Assembly: GCA_050179685.1 (NCBI GenBank)
Contig: JBFXEW010000002.1
Span: 124,001 to 188,000, forward strand
Direction: 5' to 3'
Length of the DNA stretch: 64,000 nt
From: GWE2-40-63 sp050179685
GTDB taxonomy: Bacteria > Bacteroidota > Bacteroidia > Bacteroidales > SZUA-534
Made by a program: the position numbers and the translations under genes. The notes under the pieces are model-generated. The model searched no databases, had not been told where the DNA came from, and saw only the letters and a list, made by a program, of their open reading frames with translations. Shown in pieces: positions 54,889 through 62,149 of this stretch. The number at the start of each line of letters is the position of its first letter. The first letter of the stretch is position 1.

Positions 54889-55743
54889 TTATAGTTCAAT
54901 GTTCTCCCACCAAAAATAATTTTTATTCTGTTCAAAATTTAAATGTTTCAAAATATAGGTGTTTTGACTTTCGGGAAACTGCTCCAACTGAATTATTAAC
55001 TGTTTATATTCGTTGTACATTTTTTCAAAATCCTCAAACTCTTCAGCCAAATGCTTATAATGTTGGTATTTTACATAAGCCCCTCTAATTATTTTTTCTT
55101 TTGAATCACAATGAATTCCAATAAAGTTATTTGAATGCTGCCTGTAATACGTTGCCATTTCGTTTGTAAAACACGCGTTAAAACCCAGGGCCAATAGTTT
55201 TGTGAATATATACCAATCAACTGCCAATAAATCATTTTTTAGCACAATATTTTCAAGTAAGTTGACCTGCACAGCCGTATTTGATAGCCCAAAAATATTT
55301 TTATTAAATATAAAGTCTTTTGTAATTGGTTTACCGTTCGAAATTCTTTGTGAGAAATAATTATGATGGCGCGTAACTCCCATTCCATCGGTAATTATAA
55401 GGTCATTTACAACTATATTATATCTTTTTAAATATTTAAGAGCCGTTTCAATCCGGTTATTAGTAAAAAAATCGTCGGAATCACCTAAAATTACATGACT
55501 ATAACCATTGTTTATCAAATACTTAAATCCAAATATTCTGTTTTCAATTGGAGTGGATGCATGTTTAATTTCTATGATATTTAAATCCGGGTATTGAGCA
55601 ACTATACTGTTAAAATTCTCAACGCTGTCATTAACAATTATTAAATCAAAATCTTTATGTGTTTGGTTTTGCAACGAATTAAAAAAATCGTTAAGAAATG
55701 GTTCTACTCCGTGATAGACAAAAGAAATAAACGCAACCTTCAT
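54889..55743 (-). CDS. family 2 glycosyltransferase
   Basis: A 284-residue GT-A enzyme. FISFVYHGVEPFLNDFFNS leads into the fold, LIIVNDSVE is the nucleotide-binding strand end, and LGDSDDFF at about residues 90-97 is the metal-binding DxD. There are no membrane helices, so it is a cytoplasmic transferase acting on the lipid-linked repeat unit. Donor and acceptor are unknown. It lies between NeuD-type and NeuB-type genes, 8-10 bp from each. Confidence 0.85.
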   Translation of the reverse strand: MKVAFISFVYHGVEPFLNDFFNSLQNQTHKDFDLIIVNDSVENFNSIVAQYPDLNIIEIKHASTPIENRIFGFKYLINNGYSHVILGDSDDFFTNNRIETALKYLKRYNIVVNDLIITDGMGVTRHHNYFSQRISNGKPITKDFIFNKNIFGLSNTAVQVNLLENIVLKNDLLAVDWYIFTKLLALGFNACFTNEMATYYRQHSNNFIGIHCDSKEKIIRGAYVKYQHYKHLAEEFEDFEKMYNEYKQLIIQLEQFPESQNTYILKHLNFEQNKNYFWWENIEL

Positions 55744-55751
55744 AACGAGTT

Positions 55752-56387
55752 CTAATTCATTTTTTTTGCAGGATTCCCCACATAAATTCCTGTTTCGACT
55801 ATACTTTTTGTTACATTCGAAGCTGACCCAATTATTGTGTTTTCAGGGATTTGAACTCCATTATTAATCCAGCAATTTCCACCAACAAAAGAGCCCTGCT
55901 TAATATGACATTCACCCAACACGCAATTGGCAGAAATATGACAGTGATCATCTACCCGTGCATTATGCCCAAGAGTAGTCATATGATTTATAATACAATT
56001 AACTCCCACTTTTGATTTTACATCAATTACTACTTTGTGTAATACAATGGAACCTTCACCAATATTTGCATGCTTTGATACGTAGGCCTGGGGTGAAATT
56101 ATAACAGGAAGTGTTACATTTAATGTCTTTAAATAATTGTATAACTTGATTCTTATTGTAGAATCTTTTATTTGACCCACAGTTACAAGAAAATTATTAC
56201 ATTCCTTTGCATATTTAGGCAAATCAGCATCGGTTCCAATTATGGGATAACCTAATACTGTTTTTCCTTTGTTTTCAATTTTGTCAATAATGCCTAATAT
56301 ATTAAACGTACCCAATTGTTCAATCACATCAATACACGATTCACAGTGCATACCTCCTCCAACCAAAATTATATTTTCACGTTTCAT
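55752..56387 (-). CDS. NeuD/PglD-family sugar acetyltransferase
   Basis: A 211-residue enzyme with an N-terminal PglD-like sugar-nucleotide-binding domain (ILVGGGMHCESCIDVI, residues 6-21) and a C-terminal left-handed beta helix (GEGSIVLHKVVIDV, NHMTTLGHNARVDDHCHI, NTIIGSASNVTKSI). In nonulosonate pathways it N-acetylates the 4-amino group made by the aminotransferase, like LegH or PglD. Its ATG overlaps, as ATGA, the stop codon of a legC 3'-end remnant, showing that this gene originally followed a different legC allele directly. Confidence 0.88.
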   Translation of the reverse strand: MKRENIILVGGGMHCESCIDVIEQLGTFNILGIIDKIENKGKTVLGYPIIGTDADLPKYAKECNNFLVTVGQIKDSTIRIKLYNYLKTLNVTLPVIISPQAYVSKHANIGEGSIVLHKVVIDVKSKVGVNCIINHMTTLGHNARVDDHCHISANCVLGECHIKQGSFVGGNCWINNGVQIPENTIIGSASNVTKSIVETGIYVGNPAKKMN

Positions 56388-56488
56388 ATTACACTACTTG
56401 GAATATTAACTACGCGTTCCTCAAACCAAAGGGCCTTTTCCAGGCCTTCGGCCCGACAGTCTTTAAATGCCGGCAAACGGTTTATCAT
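56384..56488 (-). pseudogene. 3'-end remnant of a LegC aminotransferase gene
   Basis: In frame it encodes about 34 residues (MINRLPAFKDC through EERVVNIPSSV) and a TGA, corresponding to the end of the intact LegC at 58013 (MNRLPAFKSC through EERVVNIPSSVL). The DNA matches 58013-58117 at roughly 85% by eye, so it is a diverged allele and not a fresh copy. Its stop overlaps the ATG of the NeuD-type gene. The AlbA-type gene ends exactly where the remnant begins (56485-56488). Confidence 0.85.
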
Positions 56489-57978
56489 TTCTTGCTTATT
56501 TTTTGAATTTCCCAGCACCCTTTTTTTGTTGAGCCTGTTCTTATAATTATTCCTTCTTCTTTTAGCTTTGCCAGGCTTTTTTCAATAGTTCTGCTGCTTA
56601 CATTAATACGCTTAGCCATAATTTGCGCCGTACTATCCGGTTGTTCCATTATTACTTTAAGTATTTCAAGTGCAGTTAAACCGAATTTCTTCCGAATTTC
56701 TTCCGAATTTCTTCCGAACGTCAACAGTTTCTTTTCAAAAGCATCGTTTGCATTCTCATCGGTAAAATCAGTTAATGGAGATGCGTCATGTACTGTCACG
56801 CCAAAGCTTAAAACATGTTTTATATCAAAAACAGGACTCGGGTTGTTGTTTTCTTTTAGTTCTTGTTTTACTCTTATAATTCCCCGGTTAAACCGGTTAA
56901 CATAGCCCAAAACTTTCATTGCTTCGGCCAAAACGGGGTTTCTATAATCATTTTCATTGGGAAAATTTTCAGGTCTTGCTTTGCCAAATAATCCACCGGC
57001 ATTGCTCAGTTCGATTCTATTGTCGAACTGATAAAACTTAACAGGGGCATTTGACTCATAATTGCGATGCATTACTGCATTCATAAGCAGTTCGCGAAGG
57101 GCCCAATTTGGATAATTTTTCGTTGTTGTTTCCCTGAGTGTTGAATCAGGCACAGGCCGGCTCATAACTATAGCATTATCAATAAATGCATCCAGCTTTT
57201 TTAACATGGTGATAAGGTTTCCTGAAAACTTTTTCTCATTCATGATATCATCTGAAATCTTATTCCCTTTAAATCTCACATACTGAATGTAGGCTCCGGG
57301 AATAAAGTATTCCGGGTTTTTACCCAAAAGCAATATACCTGCATTGGTTGGTTTGTTTAAAGCTAAATTGTAAAACCGCAAAGCCGCCAATTGTTCCTTA
57401 ATATCCCTTTTATCGTTTGATAGTTCATGGTTGTCAATGGCATTAGGCAAATAATCAATTTTAAATAAATCACTGTTCAAATCGCTAAAGTCAGCATCAA
57501 TACACGGGCGTATGTCAAAAGTACTTATATTTGCCGAACGGCGTTCAATTAATATGCGCTCTTCCATTTCACTGGCAATGGCCTTTCTGGGCCCCACCCT
57601 TATCCATGTTCTCCCTTTATAGCGAACCGGAGGAAAAGGAGATGGGCTGATTTTAAGCACTACAACGTCACCTTCGGCAAAGGTAAATGATTCGACCGAA
57701 ATAATTGGCTGTGGAAGAATATTACCATCGGAACGCAAACCTCCAAGGGTTTGTAAAAACTTATCATCCGATTTAAACCCCGACAGATTGCCCTTATCAT
57801 CAACACCAATTAATAAATAGCCTTCTTTAGCATAATTTGGGAGATCGTTGGAAAAAGCACATATAGCCTCAGCATATTTGTCGGTATTATTTATTGAGAT
57901 GGTCCGCTCAATAAGTTCCGACTCCATATCTGCAAGCAATTTAATTACTTGTTCCTTATTTAAATTTTTATCTTCCAT
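56485..57978 (-). CDS. AlbA_2/Schlafen-like putative DNA-binding ATPase with winged helix
   Basis: A 497-residue regulator-like protein. Residues about 10-135 form the AlbA_2 (Schlafen-like) domain (FSNDLPNYAKEGYLLIGVDD, VRYKGRTWIRVGPRKA). Residues about 280-390 form a HATPase_c_4/RecG-related domain (PNWALRELLMNAVMHRNYES, IELSNAGGLFG). A winged helix closes the protein (IMEQPDSTAQIMAKRINVSSRTIEKSLAKLKEEGIIIRTG, given in pieces). Family members are thought to be transcriptional regulators or nucleic-acid enzymes; the role is unknown. An 11-bp tandem repeat (56681-56720) lies just before the winged helix. It splits legC from neuD and may be an insertion. Confidence 0.82.
   Translation of the reverse strand: MEDKNLNKEQVIKLLADMESELIERTISINNTDKYAEAICAFSNDLPNYAKEGYLLIGVDDKGNLSGFKSDDKFLQTLGGLRSDGNILPQPIISVESFTFAEGDVVVLKISPSPFPPVRYKGRTWIRVGPRKAIASEMEERILIERRSANISTFDIRPCIDADFSDLNSDLFKIDYLPNAIDNHELSNDKRDIKEQLAALRFYNLALNKPTNAGILLLGKNPEYFIPGAYIQYVRFKGNKISDDIMNEKKFSGNLITMLKKLDAFIDNAIVMSRPVPDSTLRETTTKNYPNWALRELLMNAVMHRNYESNAPVKFYQFDNRIELSNAGGLFGKARPENFPNENDYRNPVLAEAMKVLGYVNRFNRGIIRVKQELKENNNPSPVFDIKHVLSFGVTVHDASPLTDFTDENANDAFEKKLLTFGRNSEEIRKKFGLTALEILKVIMEQPDSTAQIMAKRINVSSRTIEKSLAKLKEEGIIIRTGSTKKGCWEIQKISKK
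56681..56720. repeat. 11-bp tandem repeat inside the AlbA-type gene
   Basis: Three full copies of CCGAATTTCTT and a partial fourth. As 11 is not a multiple of 3, the repeat is read in three frames (RNSEEIRKKFG), and loss or gain of one copy would shift the frame before the winged helix. Confidence 0.9.
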
Positions 57979-58012
57979 TTATATTGCTTCCCTGTGTTAC
58001 ATACCTCGCTAC

Positions 58013-59158
58013 TTATAAAACACTACTTGGAATATTAACTACACGTTCCTCAAGCCAAAGGGCATTTTCCAGGTCATCTGTCTTACAGCTTTTAAAAGCC
58101 GGCAAACGGTTCATCAACTGCCAAATGGGCCGGGTCATAATCCCCTGGCTGTTGGTAAAGGTAAGAAATTTGTCGCGTTCGGCTTTACTGTTTAATATAA
58201 TGGCATTAAGCCAATAGTTCGACGTGGCATTACCGGGCTCAGTAATAAAACGGATTCCTTTGGTACTAAAAAATGCAGCATACTTTTGAGCAATATCTTT
58301 TTTGCTTTTTAAAAACCCGGGCAATTGCTCCATTTGAGCACAACCCAGGGCTGCTGCCAGATTGGTTAAGCGGTAATTGTAGCCCAATTCGTCGTGATAA
58401 AATTCCCATTCATGAGGCATTTTGGCTGTGGTGGTCAGGTGCTTGGCTCTTTTTGCCAGCGCTTCATTGTTGGTAATCAGCATTCCGCCACCACCCGTAG
58501 TTATGGTTTTATTCCCGTTAAAGCTTAATATGCCCATCAATCCAAAGGTTCCGGTATGTTTACCTTTATAATATGAACCCAACGATTCGGCGGCATCTTC
58601 AATCAATGCCACGTGAAAGCGGTCACAAATTTTTTTAATTTCATCTATCCGGCAAGGGTGCCCGAAGGTATGCATTGGAACACACGCTTTAATGCGCTGT
58701 TGCGTCGTTTTATCAAAACAGGTTTCTTTCTTAATAACACAGTGTTTTGTTAAATAGTGCTCCAAAGCCTTGGGCGAAAGTCCCAGGGTATCTTTGTCCA
58801 CATCGAGAAATACCGGTTCAGCTCCACAATATTTTATGGCATTGGCTGTAGCCACAAAAGTCAACGGTTGGGTTATTACCAAATCGTTTGCCCCAACACC
58901 TGCCAATTTTAACGCAATATGTAAAGCAGCGGTTCCATTTACAGCGGCTATAGCATATTTAGCTCCTGTAAATTCAGTCATCAGTTGCTCAAAATGCCCC
59001 ACATATTTTCCCACACTCGATACAAAGGTACTATCAATACAATCGTTGATGTATTTCTTTTCGTTGCCTTTAAAAACCGGGGCATGCAAAGGAATAAATT
59101 CCTTGTCGCTTTGGTATAAGGAGCGAATAAATTGTACTATTTCTGCGTAATTTTCCAT
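58013..59158 (-). CDS. legC: LegC-family PLP-dependent aminotransferase
   Basis: A 381-residue DegT/DnrJ/EryC1-type aminotransferase of the LegC subgroup, which aminates the 4-keto group of the NDP-6-deoxy-hexos-4-ulose made by the 4,6-dehydratase. The start (EFIPLHAPVFKGNEKKYINDCIDS), VNGTAALHIALKLAGV, HTFGHPC, EDAAESLGSYY and the PLP lysine in FNGNKTITTGGGG (about K217) are all present. It is separated from the dehydratase by a GxxExxY gene and from NeuD by the AlbA-type gene and an older legC tail. Confidence 0.93.
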   Translation of the reverse strand: MENYAEIVQFIRSLYQSDKEFIPLHAPVFKGNEKKYINDCIDSTFVSSVGKYVGHFEQLMTEFTGAKYAIAAVNGTAALHIALKLAGVGANDLVITQPLTFVATANAIKYCGAEPVFLDVDKDTLGLSPKALEHYLTKHCVIKKETCFDKTTQQRIKACVPMHTFGHPCRIDEIKKICDRFHVALIEDAAESLGSYYKGKHTGTFGLMGILSFNGNKTITTGGGGMLITNNEALAKRAKHLTTTAKMPHEWEFYHDELGYNYRLTNLAAALGCAQMEQLPGFLKSKKDIAQKYAAFFSTKGIRFITEPGNATSNYWLNAIILNSKAERDKFLTFTNSQGIMTRPIWQLMNRLPAFKSCKTDDLENALWLEERVVNIPSSVL

Positions 59159-59182
59159 GGTAATTCTTTATCCTCAAATAAT

Positions 59183-59351
59183 CACAAATGTACTTAAATC
59201 TATTTGTGTTTATTTGTGTCAATTTGTGGATTAACTATTTTTTCATAAATGTACTCAAATCCATTATTGCTATTTGTGTTTTATTCGTGTGCATTTGTGG
59301 ATAATTCTTTTTCCACAAATGATCACAAATTATTTTCACAAATACACACAA
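59183..59351. repeat. ATTTGTG/CACAAAT repeat tract beside GxxExxY gene 2
   Basis: About nine degenerate units such as ATTTGTG, ATTCGTG and TTTGTGGAT with inverted CACAAAT units; ATTTGTGGA (59293-59301) and TCCACAAAT (59312-59320) form a perfect 9-bp stem. A second small cluster (about 59725-59768) lies on the other side of the gene and overlaps its start codon. Confidence 0.8.
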
Positions 59352-59355
59352 AGCA

Positions 59356-59772
59356 TTAAAGGATTACTCTTTTGTACTGCAATTTTGTAGCACCAAAATT
59401 AACCAATAAACCTATTTTCTTTTTTGTTGCCTTCAAATAATTCAATACCTGAGCCAAATCAATATCCGTTAACCCATCGGCAGCTTTTAACTCAACAATA
59501 ACCTCATTGAAACAAATAAAGTCAGCAATGTATTTTTTTACTAGCAAACTTCCTCTAAACTCAATGTCCAATACTTTTTCTCTTTCAAAAGGAATTTTCT
59601 TTTCTTGTAATACTATCTCCAATGCTTCCTGATATACTGCTTCTAAAAACCCACAACCAAGTTCATTATGAACTTCCATGCAACATCCTATTATTTTATA
59701 GCATTCTTCTTTAAATGGATATTCATTATTTGAGTTTATTTGTGCCGTCATTTGTGTTAATTTGTGGATCAC
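59356..59772 (-). CDS. GxxExxY protein, PD-(D/E)XK nuclease fold, copy 2
   Basis: A 138-residue relative of the protein at 31550. GCGFLEAVY is the name-giving motif and ADFICFNEVIVELKAAD the nuclease-fold core. The ATG at 59772 overlaps the TGA of the dehydratase gene as ATGA, and the first eight codons (MIHKLTQM) are made by the TTTGTG repeat itself; an alternative ATG at 59751 begins MTAQINS. The product has no known role in nonulosonate synthesis. It and its repeat flanks look like an insert between the 4,6-dehydratase and legC. The two GxxExxY proteins in this window are clearly diverged, so they are not a recent duplication. Confidence 0.87.
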   Translation of the reverse strand: MIHKLTQMTAQINSNNEYPFKEECYKIIGCCMEVHNELGCGFLEAVYQEALEIVLQEKKIPFEREKVLDIEFRGSLLVKKYIADFICFNEVIVELKAADGLTDIDLAQVLNYLKATKKKIGLLVNFGATKLQYKRVIL

Positions 59773-60956
59773 ATTTTAGCATCCAAATATTTCCCTTTTT
59801 CTTCAAAATCAAAATTAGGAATCATCTCATAAAACAAAGCGACCAGGTCTTTTTTGGTCCACTTCCGGGTCTGTTTCATTTGCTCAATAGTCTTGGTAAA
59901 GTACCTTATTTTTTCACTATCGAACTGTGCTTCATTTTTAATTATGCCCAGATTGGTAAAGCGGTTCATATCGAGCACCTCATTTGCAGTGAAGAACTCT
60001 TCAAAATCTTTCTCTCCCGTCGTATCGCTCGAAGTAAATAAACAAGGCCATTGACCTTTAGCGGGAAGACTTTCGGCCAATAATCGAGCTTCATCCTCAT
60101 CTTTACATTCATAAGCCTGGTAACCCAGTTCCTTTAGATACTTTACAGCAATGTCGGCAAAGGAAATTAAATGCAGGCTTTCACTTAATTTTGGAAAGAA
60201 AATATCGCGGTTTTCACCAAAAATACACGACATCAAACATAACTCACCCGATTCCTGTGGAGTTACAAAATAGCGTTTCACATCGTTAGGAGCCACAATA
60301 GGTTGTTTTTTTTGTATGCGTTGATTAAAGCCATGCAATAAAGAGCCATCAGAAAAGGCTACATTGGCAAAGCGTGCAGTCGAAATACGAATAGACTGGC
60401 TGCGTTGCATCAAAAAAAGTTCCATGATACGTTTCGAAGCACCCATCATATTTACCGGATTGGCAGCTTTATCGGTAGATACACAAAAGTATTTTTTTAC
60501 TCCTTTTGCTATGCTTTGTTGAATCGTTTTGTCGGTATTAAAAATATTCACATCAATCATCCGCATAAGCGTATAGGCATCTTTTTCGCTACGTACATGC
60601 TTTAAGGCTGAAAGATTCAGCACATAGTCGTATGCTCCATCATTTTCAATAAATGCATCGTACTCAATGGAGCCAATATCCAGCGCAAAAGTCTGAAAAT
60701 CTCCGGTAATATATCCAAATGAACTCCGAATATCCCTGACAAGCTCCACCAGATTATTTTCGCTGATATCAACCACATGCAATTTTTGTGGATTTCGTTT
60801 AAATATTTCTTTTACCACTGCCTGCCCAATGGAGCCGGCACCACCCAAAACTAAGAATCGGGAGTTAGATACCGTATCTTTTAATGCATGGTTATGAGCA
60901 TTTAGGTCTTTTATAAACAGCGTTTCCTTTCTTCCTATCAGTTTGAGTATGTTCAT
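59769..60956 (-). CDS. NDP-N-acetylglucosamine 4,6-dehydratase, CapD/PglF-like SDR
   Basis: A 395-residue SDR of the polysaccharide-biosynthesis CapD type. FLVLGGAGSIGQAVVKEIF is the NAD-binding turn, VSTDKAANPVNMMGASKR gives the S, D, M-x3-K active site usual in PglF/FlaA1 dehydratases, and RFANVAFSDGSLLHGF follows. It should form the 4-keto-6-deoxy sugar used by the aminotransferase. It plays the part LegB has in Campylobacter, although LegB is a different SDR branch. The start MNILKLIGRKETLF is preferred over an upstream ATG at 61007. It is the first gene of the 61-36 kb transcript; upstream lies only repeat block 5, and no clear promoter was found. Confidence 0.88.
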   Translation of the reverse strand: MNILKLIGRKETLFIKDLNAHNHALKDTVSNSRFLVLGGAGSIGQAVVKEIFKRNPQKLHVVDISENNLVELVRDIRSSFGYITGDFQTFALDIGSIEYDAFIENDGAYDYVLNLSALKHVRSEKDAYTLMRMIDVNIFNTDKTIQQSIAKGVKKYFCVSTDKAANPVNMMGASKRIMELFLMQRSQSIRISTARFANVAFSDGSLLHGFNQRIQKKQPIVAPNDVKRYFVTPQESGELCLMSCIFGENRDIFFPKLSESLHLISFADIAVKYLKELGYQAYECKDEDEARLLAESLPAKGQWPCLFTSSDTTGEKDFEEFFTANEVLDMNRFTNLGIIKNEAQFDSEKIRYFTKTIEQMKQTRKWTKKDLVALFYEMIPNFDFEEKGKYLDAKM

Positions 60957-61189
60957 AGAGCTAGAAATATTAATTTGTTCGGGTACCCAGATCAGCAAAA
61001 TTAACAATTAAACCCAAATGCCCGCAGTTTGCAGTTAACAATTAACAAGGAGTGAAGAGTGAAAAGTGAAGAGTGAAGAGTGAAGAGTGAGGAGTGAAGA
61101 GTGAAAATGAGGTCTTGCGTCTTTAGTCTAAGGTCTAAACTCTAAAAGTCTATTATCCAGTGATTCTGTGATACAGTAATCCGGTAACC

Positions 61190-61664
61190 AGTAACCAGCC
61201 CTCAGCTCACAGTGGGCAGTCCACAGCCAATGAACAATTAGCATTGAACAATACGGCACTAGCCGGTAGTTCTCATTCTTAAGTCTAAAATCTAACCTCT
61301 AAATTCTAGTCTCCAGCATCCAGAAACAAGAAACCAGCAACCAGTAACCAATAACCAGCCCTCAGCTCACAGTGGGCAGTCCACAGCCAATGAACAATTA
61401 GCATTGAACAATACGGCACTAGCCGGTAGTTCTCATTCTTAAGTCTAAAATCTAACCTCTAAATTCTAGTCTCCAGCATCCAGAAACAAGAAACCAGCAA
61501 CCAGTAACCAATAACCAGCCCTCAGCTCACAGTGGGCAGTCCACAGCCAATGAACAGTTAGCATTGAACAATACGGCACTAGCCGGTAGTTCTCATTCTT
61601 AAGTCTAAAATCTAACCTCTATATTCTAGTCTCCAGCATCCAGAAACAAGAAACCAGCAACCAG
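61190..61664. repeat. three tandem ~159-bp units
   Basis: CCTCAGCTCACAGTGGGCAG starts at 61201, 61360 and 61520 (periods 159 and 160). The units differ by very few bases (for example AACAATTAGC versus AACAGTTAGC). Each contains CACTAGCCGGTAG, TCTAA words and AACCAG heptamers. There are no unique spacers, so it is not CRISPR. Confidence 0.92.
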
Positions 61665-61813
61665 TTTCCAGGAACCAGGAACCAGGAACCAGTAACCAGC
61701 AAACAGGCCTCGGTTCACCAATTGCGCCACTGCGTCTTTGCGGTCTAATTTCTAACTTCCAGAAACCAGTAACCAGTTTCCGTGCTTCGCATTCCGTACC
61801 CCGTTCTCCATTC

Positions 61814-62024
61814 AGAATGTCTATCGACTAACTCAGAATGTACATCGAACGACTCAAAATGTACATCTACTCATTTAGAACGTGTATCGAACAACAAAGA
61901 ATGTCTATCGACTCATTCAAAACGTTTATCGACTAACTCAGAATGTACATCGTTTCATTCAGCAGGTCCATCGGGTGGCACAGCCTATGCCTATTTTTTT
62001 TTCAGAAAGTATATCGGCTGGCTC
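61814..62024. repeat. ten degenerate 21-bp iterons
   Basis: Unit starts are 61814, 61835, 61856, 61877, 61898, 61919, 61940, 61961, 61982 and 62004; the ninth is 22 bp. Approximate consensus AGAATGTNTATCGACTNACTC, with core ATGTACATCGA containing the palindrome ATGTACAT in several units. The array decays towards the right and ends 58 bp before the terminator of the gene at 62150. Confidence 0.88.
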
Positions 62025-62081
62025 AGAACACAGAACGGGTTAAGAAAAGTGCATTTCTTTGTTTTACGAAAGCATAAACAT

Positions 62082-62122
62082 AAAAAAGACCGAAGTGTCA
62101 CCAACCCATTATTCACTTCGGC
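62082..62122 (-). terminator. intrinsic terminator of the gene at 62150
   Basis: Minus-strand stem CCGAAGTG/CACTTCGG (62090-62097 with 62114-62121) followed by a T run (complement of the A run at 62082-62087). Confidence 0.75.
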
Positions 62123-62149
62123 CCAACAAGTACTCCCTATGCTGTATGC

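Larger units (their letters stand above)
61008..62149. repeat. non-coding repeat block 5 (right boundary of the cluster)
   Basis: No gene is supported. From left to right: AGTGAAG heptamers (about 61048-61102), a segment shared with 63.16-63.26 kb, three tandem ~159-bp units, AACCAGG/AACCAGT heptamers, a segment shared with 35.39-35.47 kb, the 21-bp array and a terminator. A plus-strand reading frame of 192 codons through the 21-bp array is made of repeat units and opposes a better gene, so it is not called. Confidence 0.85.

Noticed and set aside
61190..62024. Possible CRISPR array
   Set aside because: The 159-bp units and the 21-bp units are directly adjacent with no unique spacers, the 21-bp units are degenerate, and there are no cas genes.
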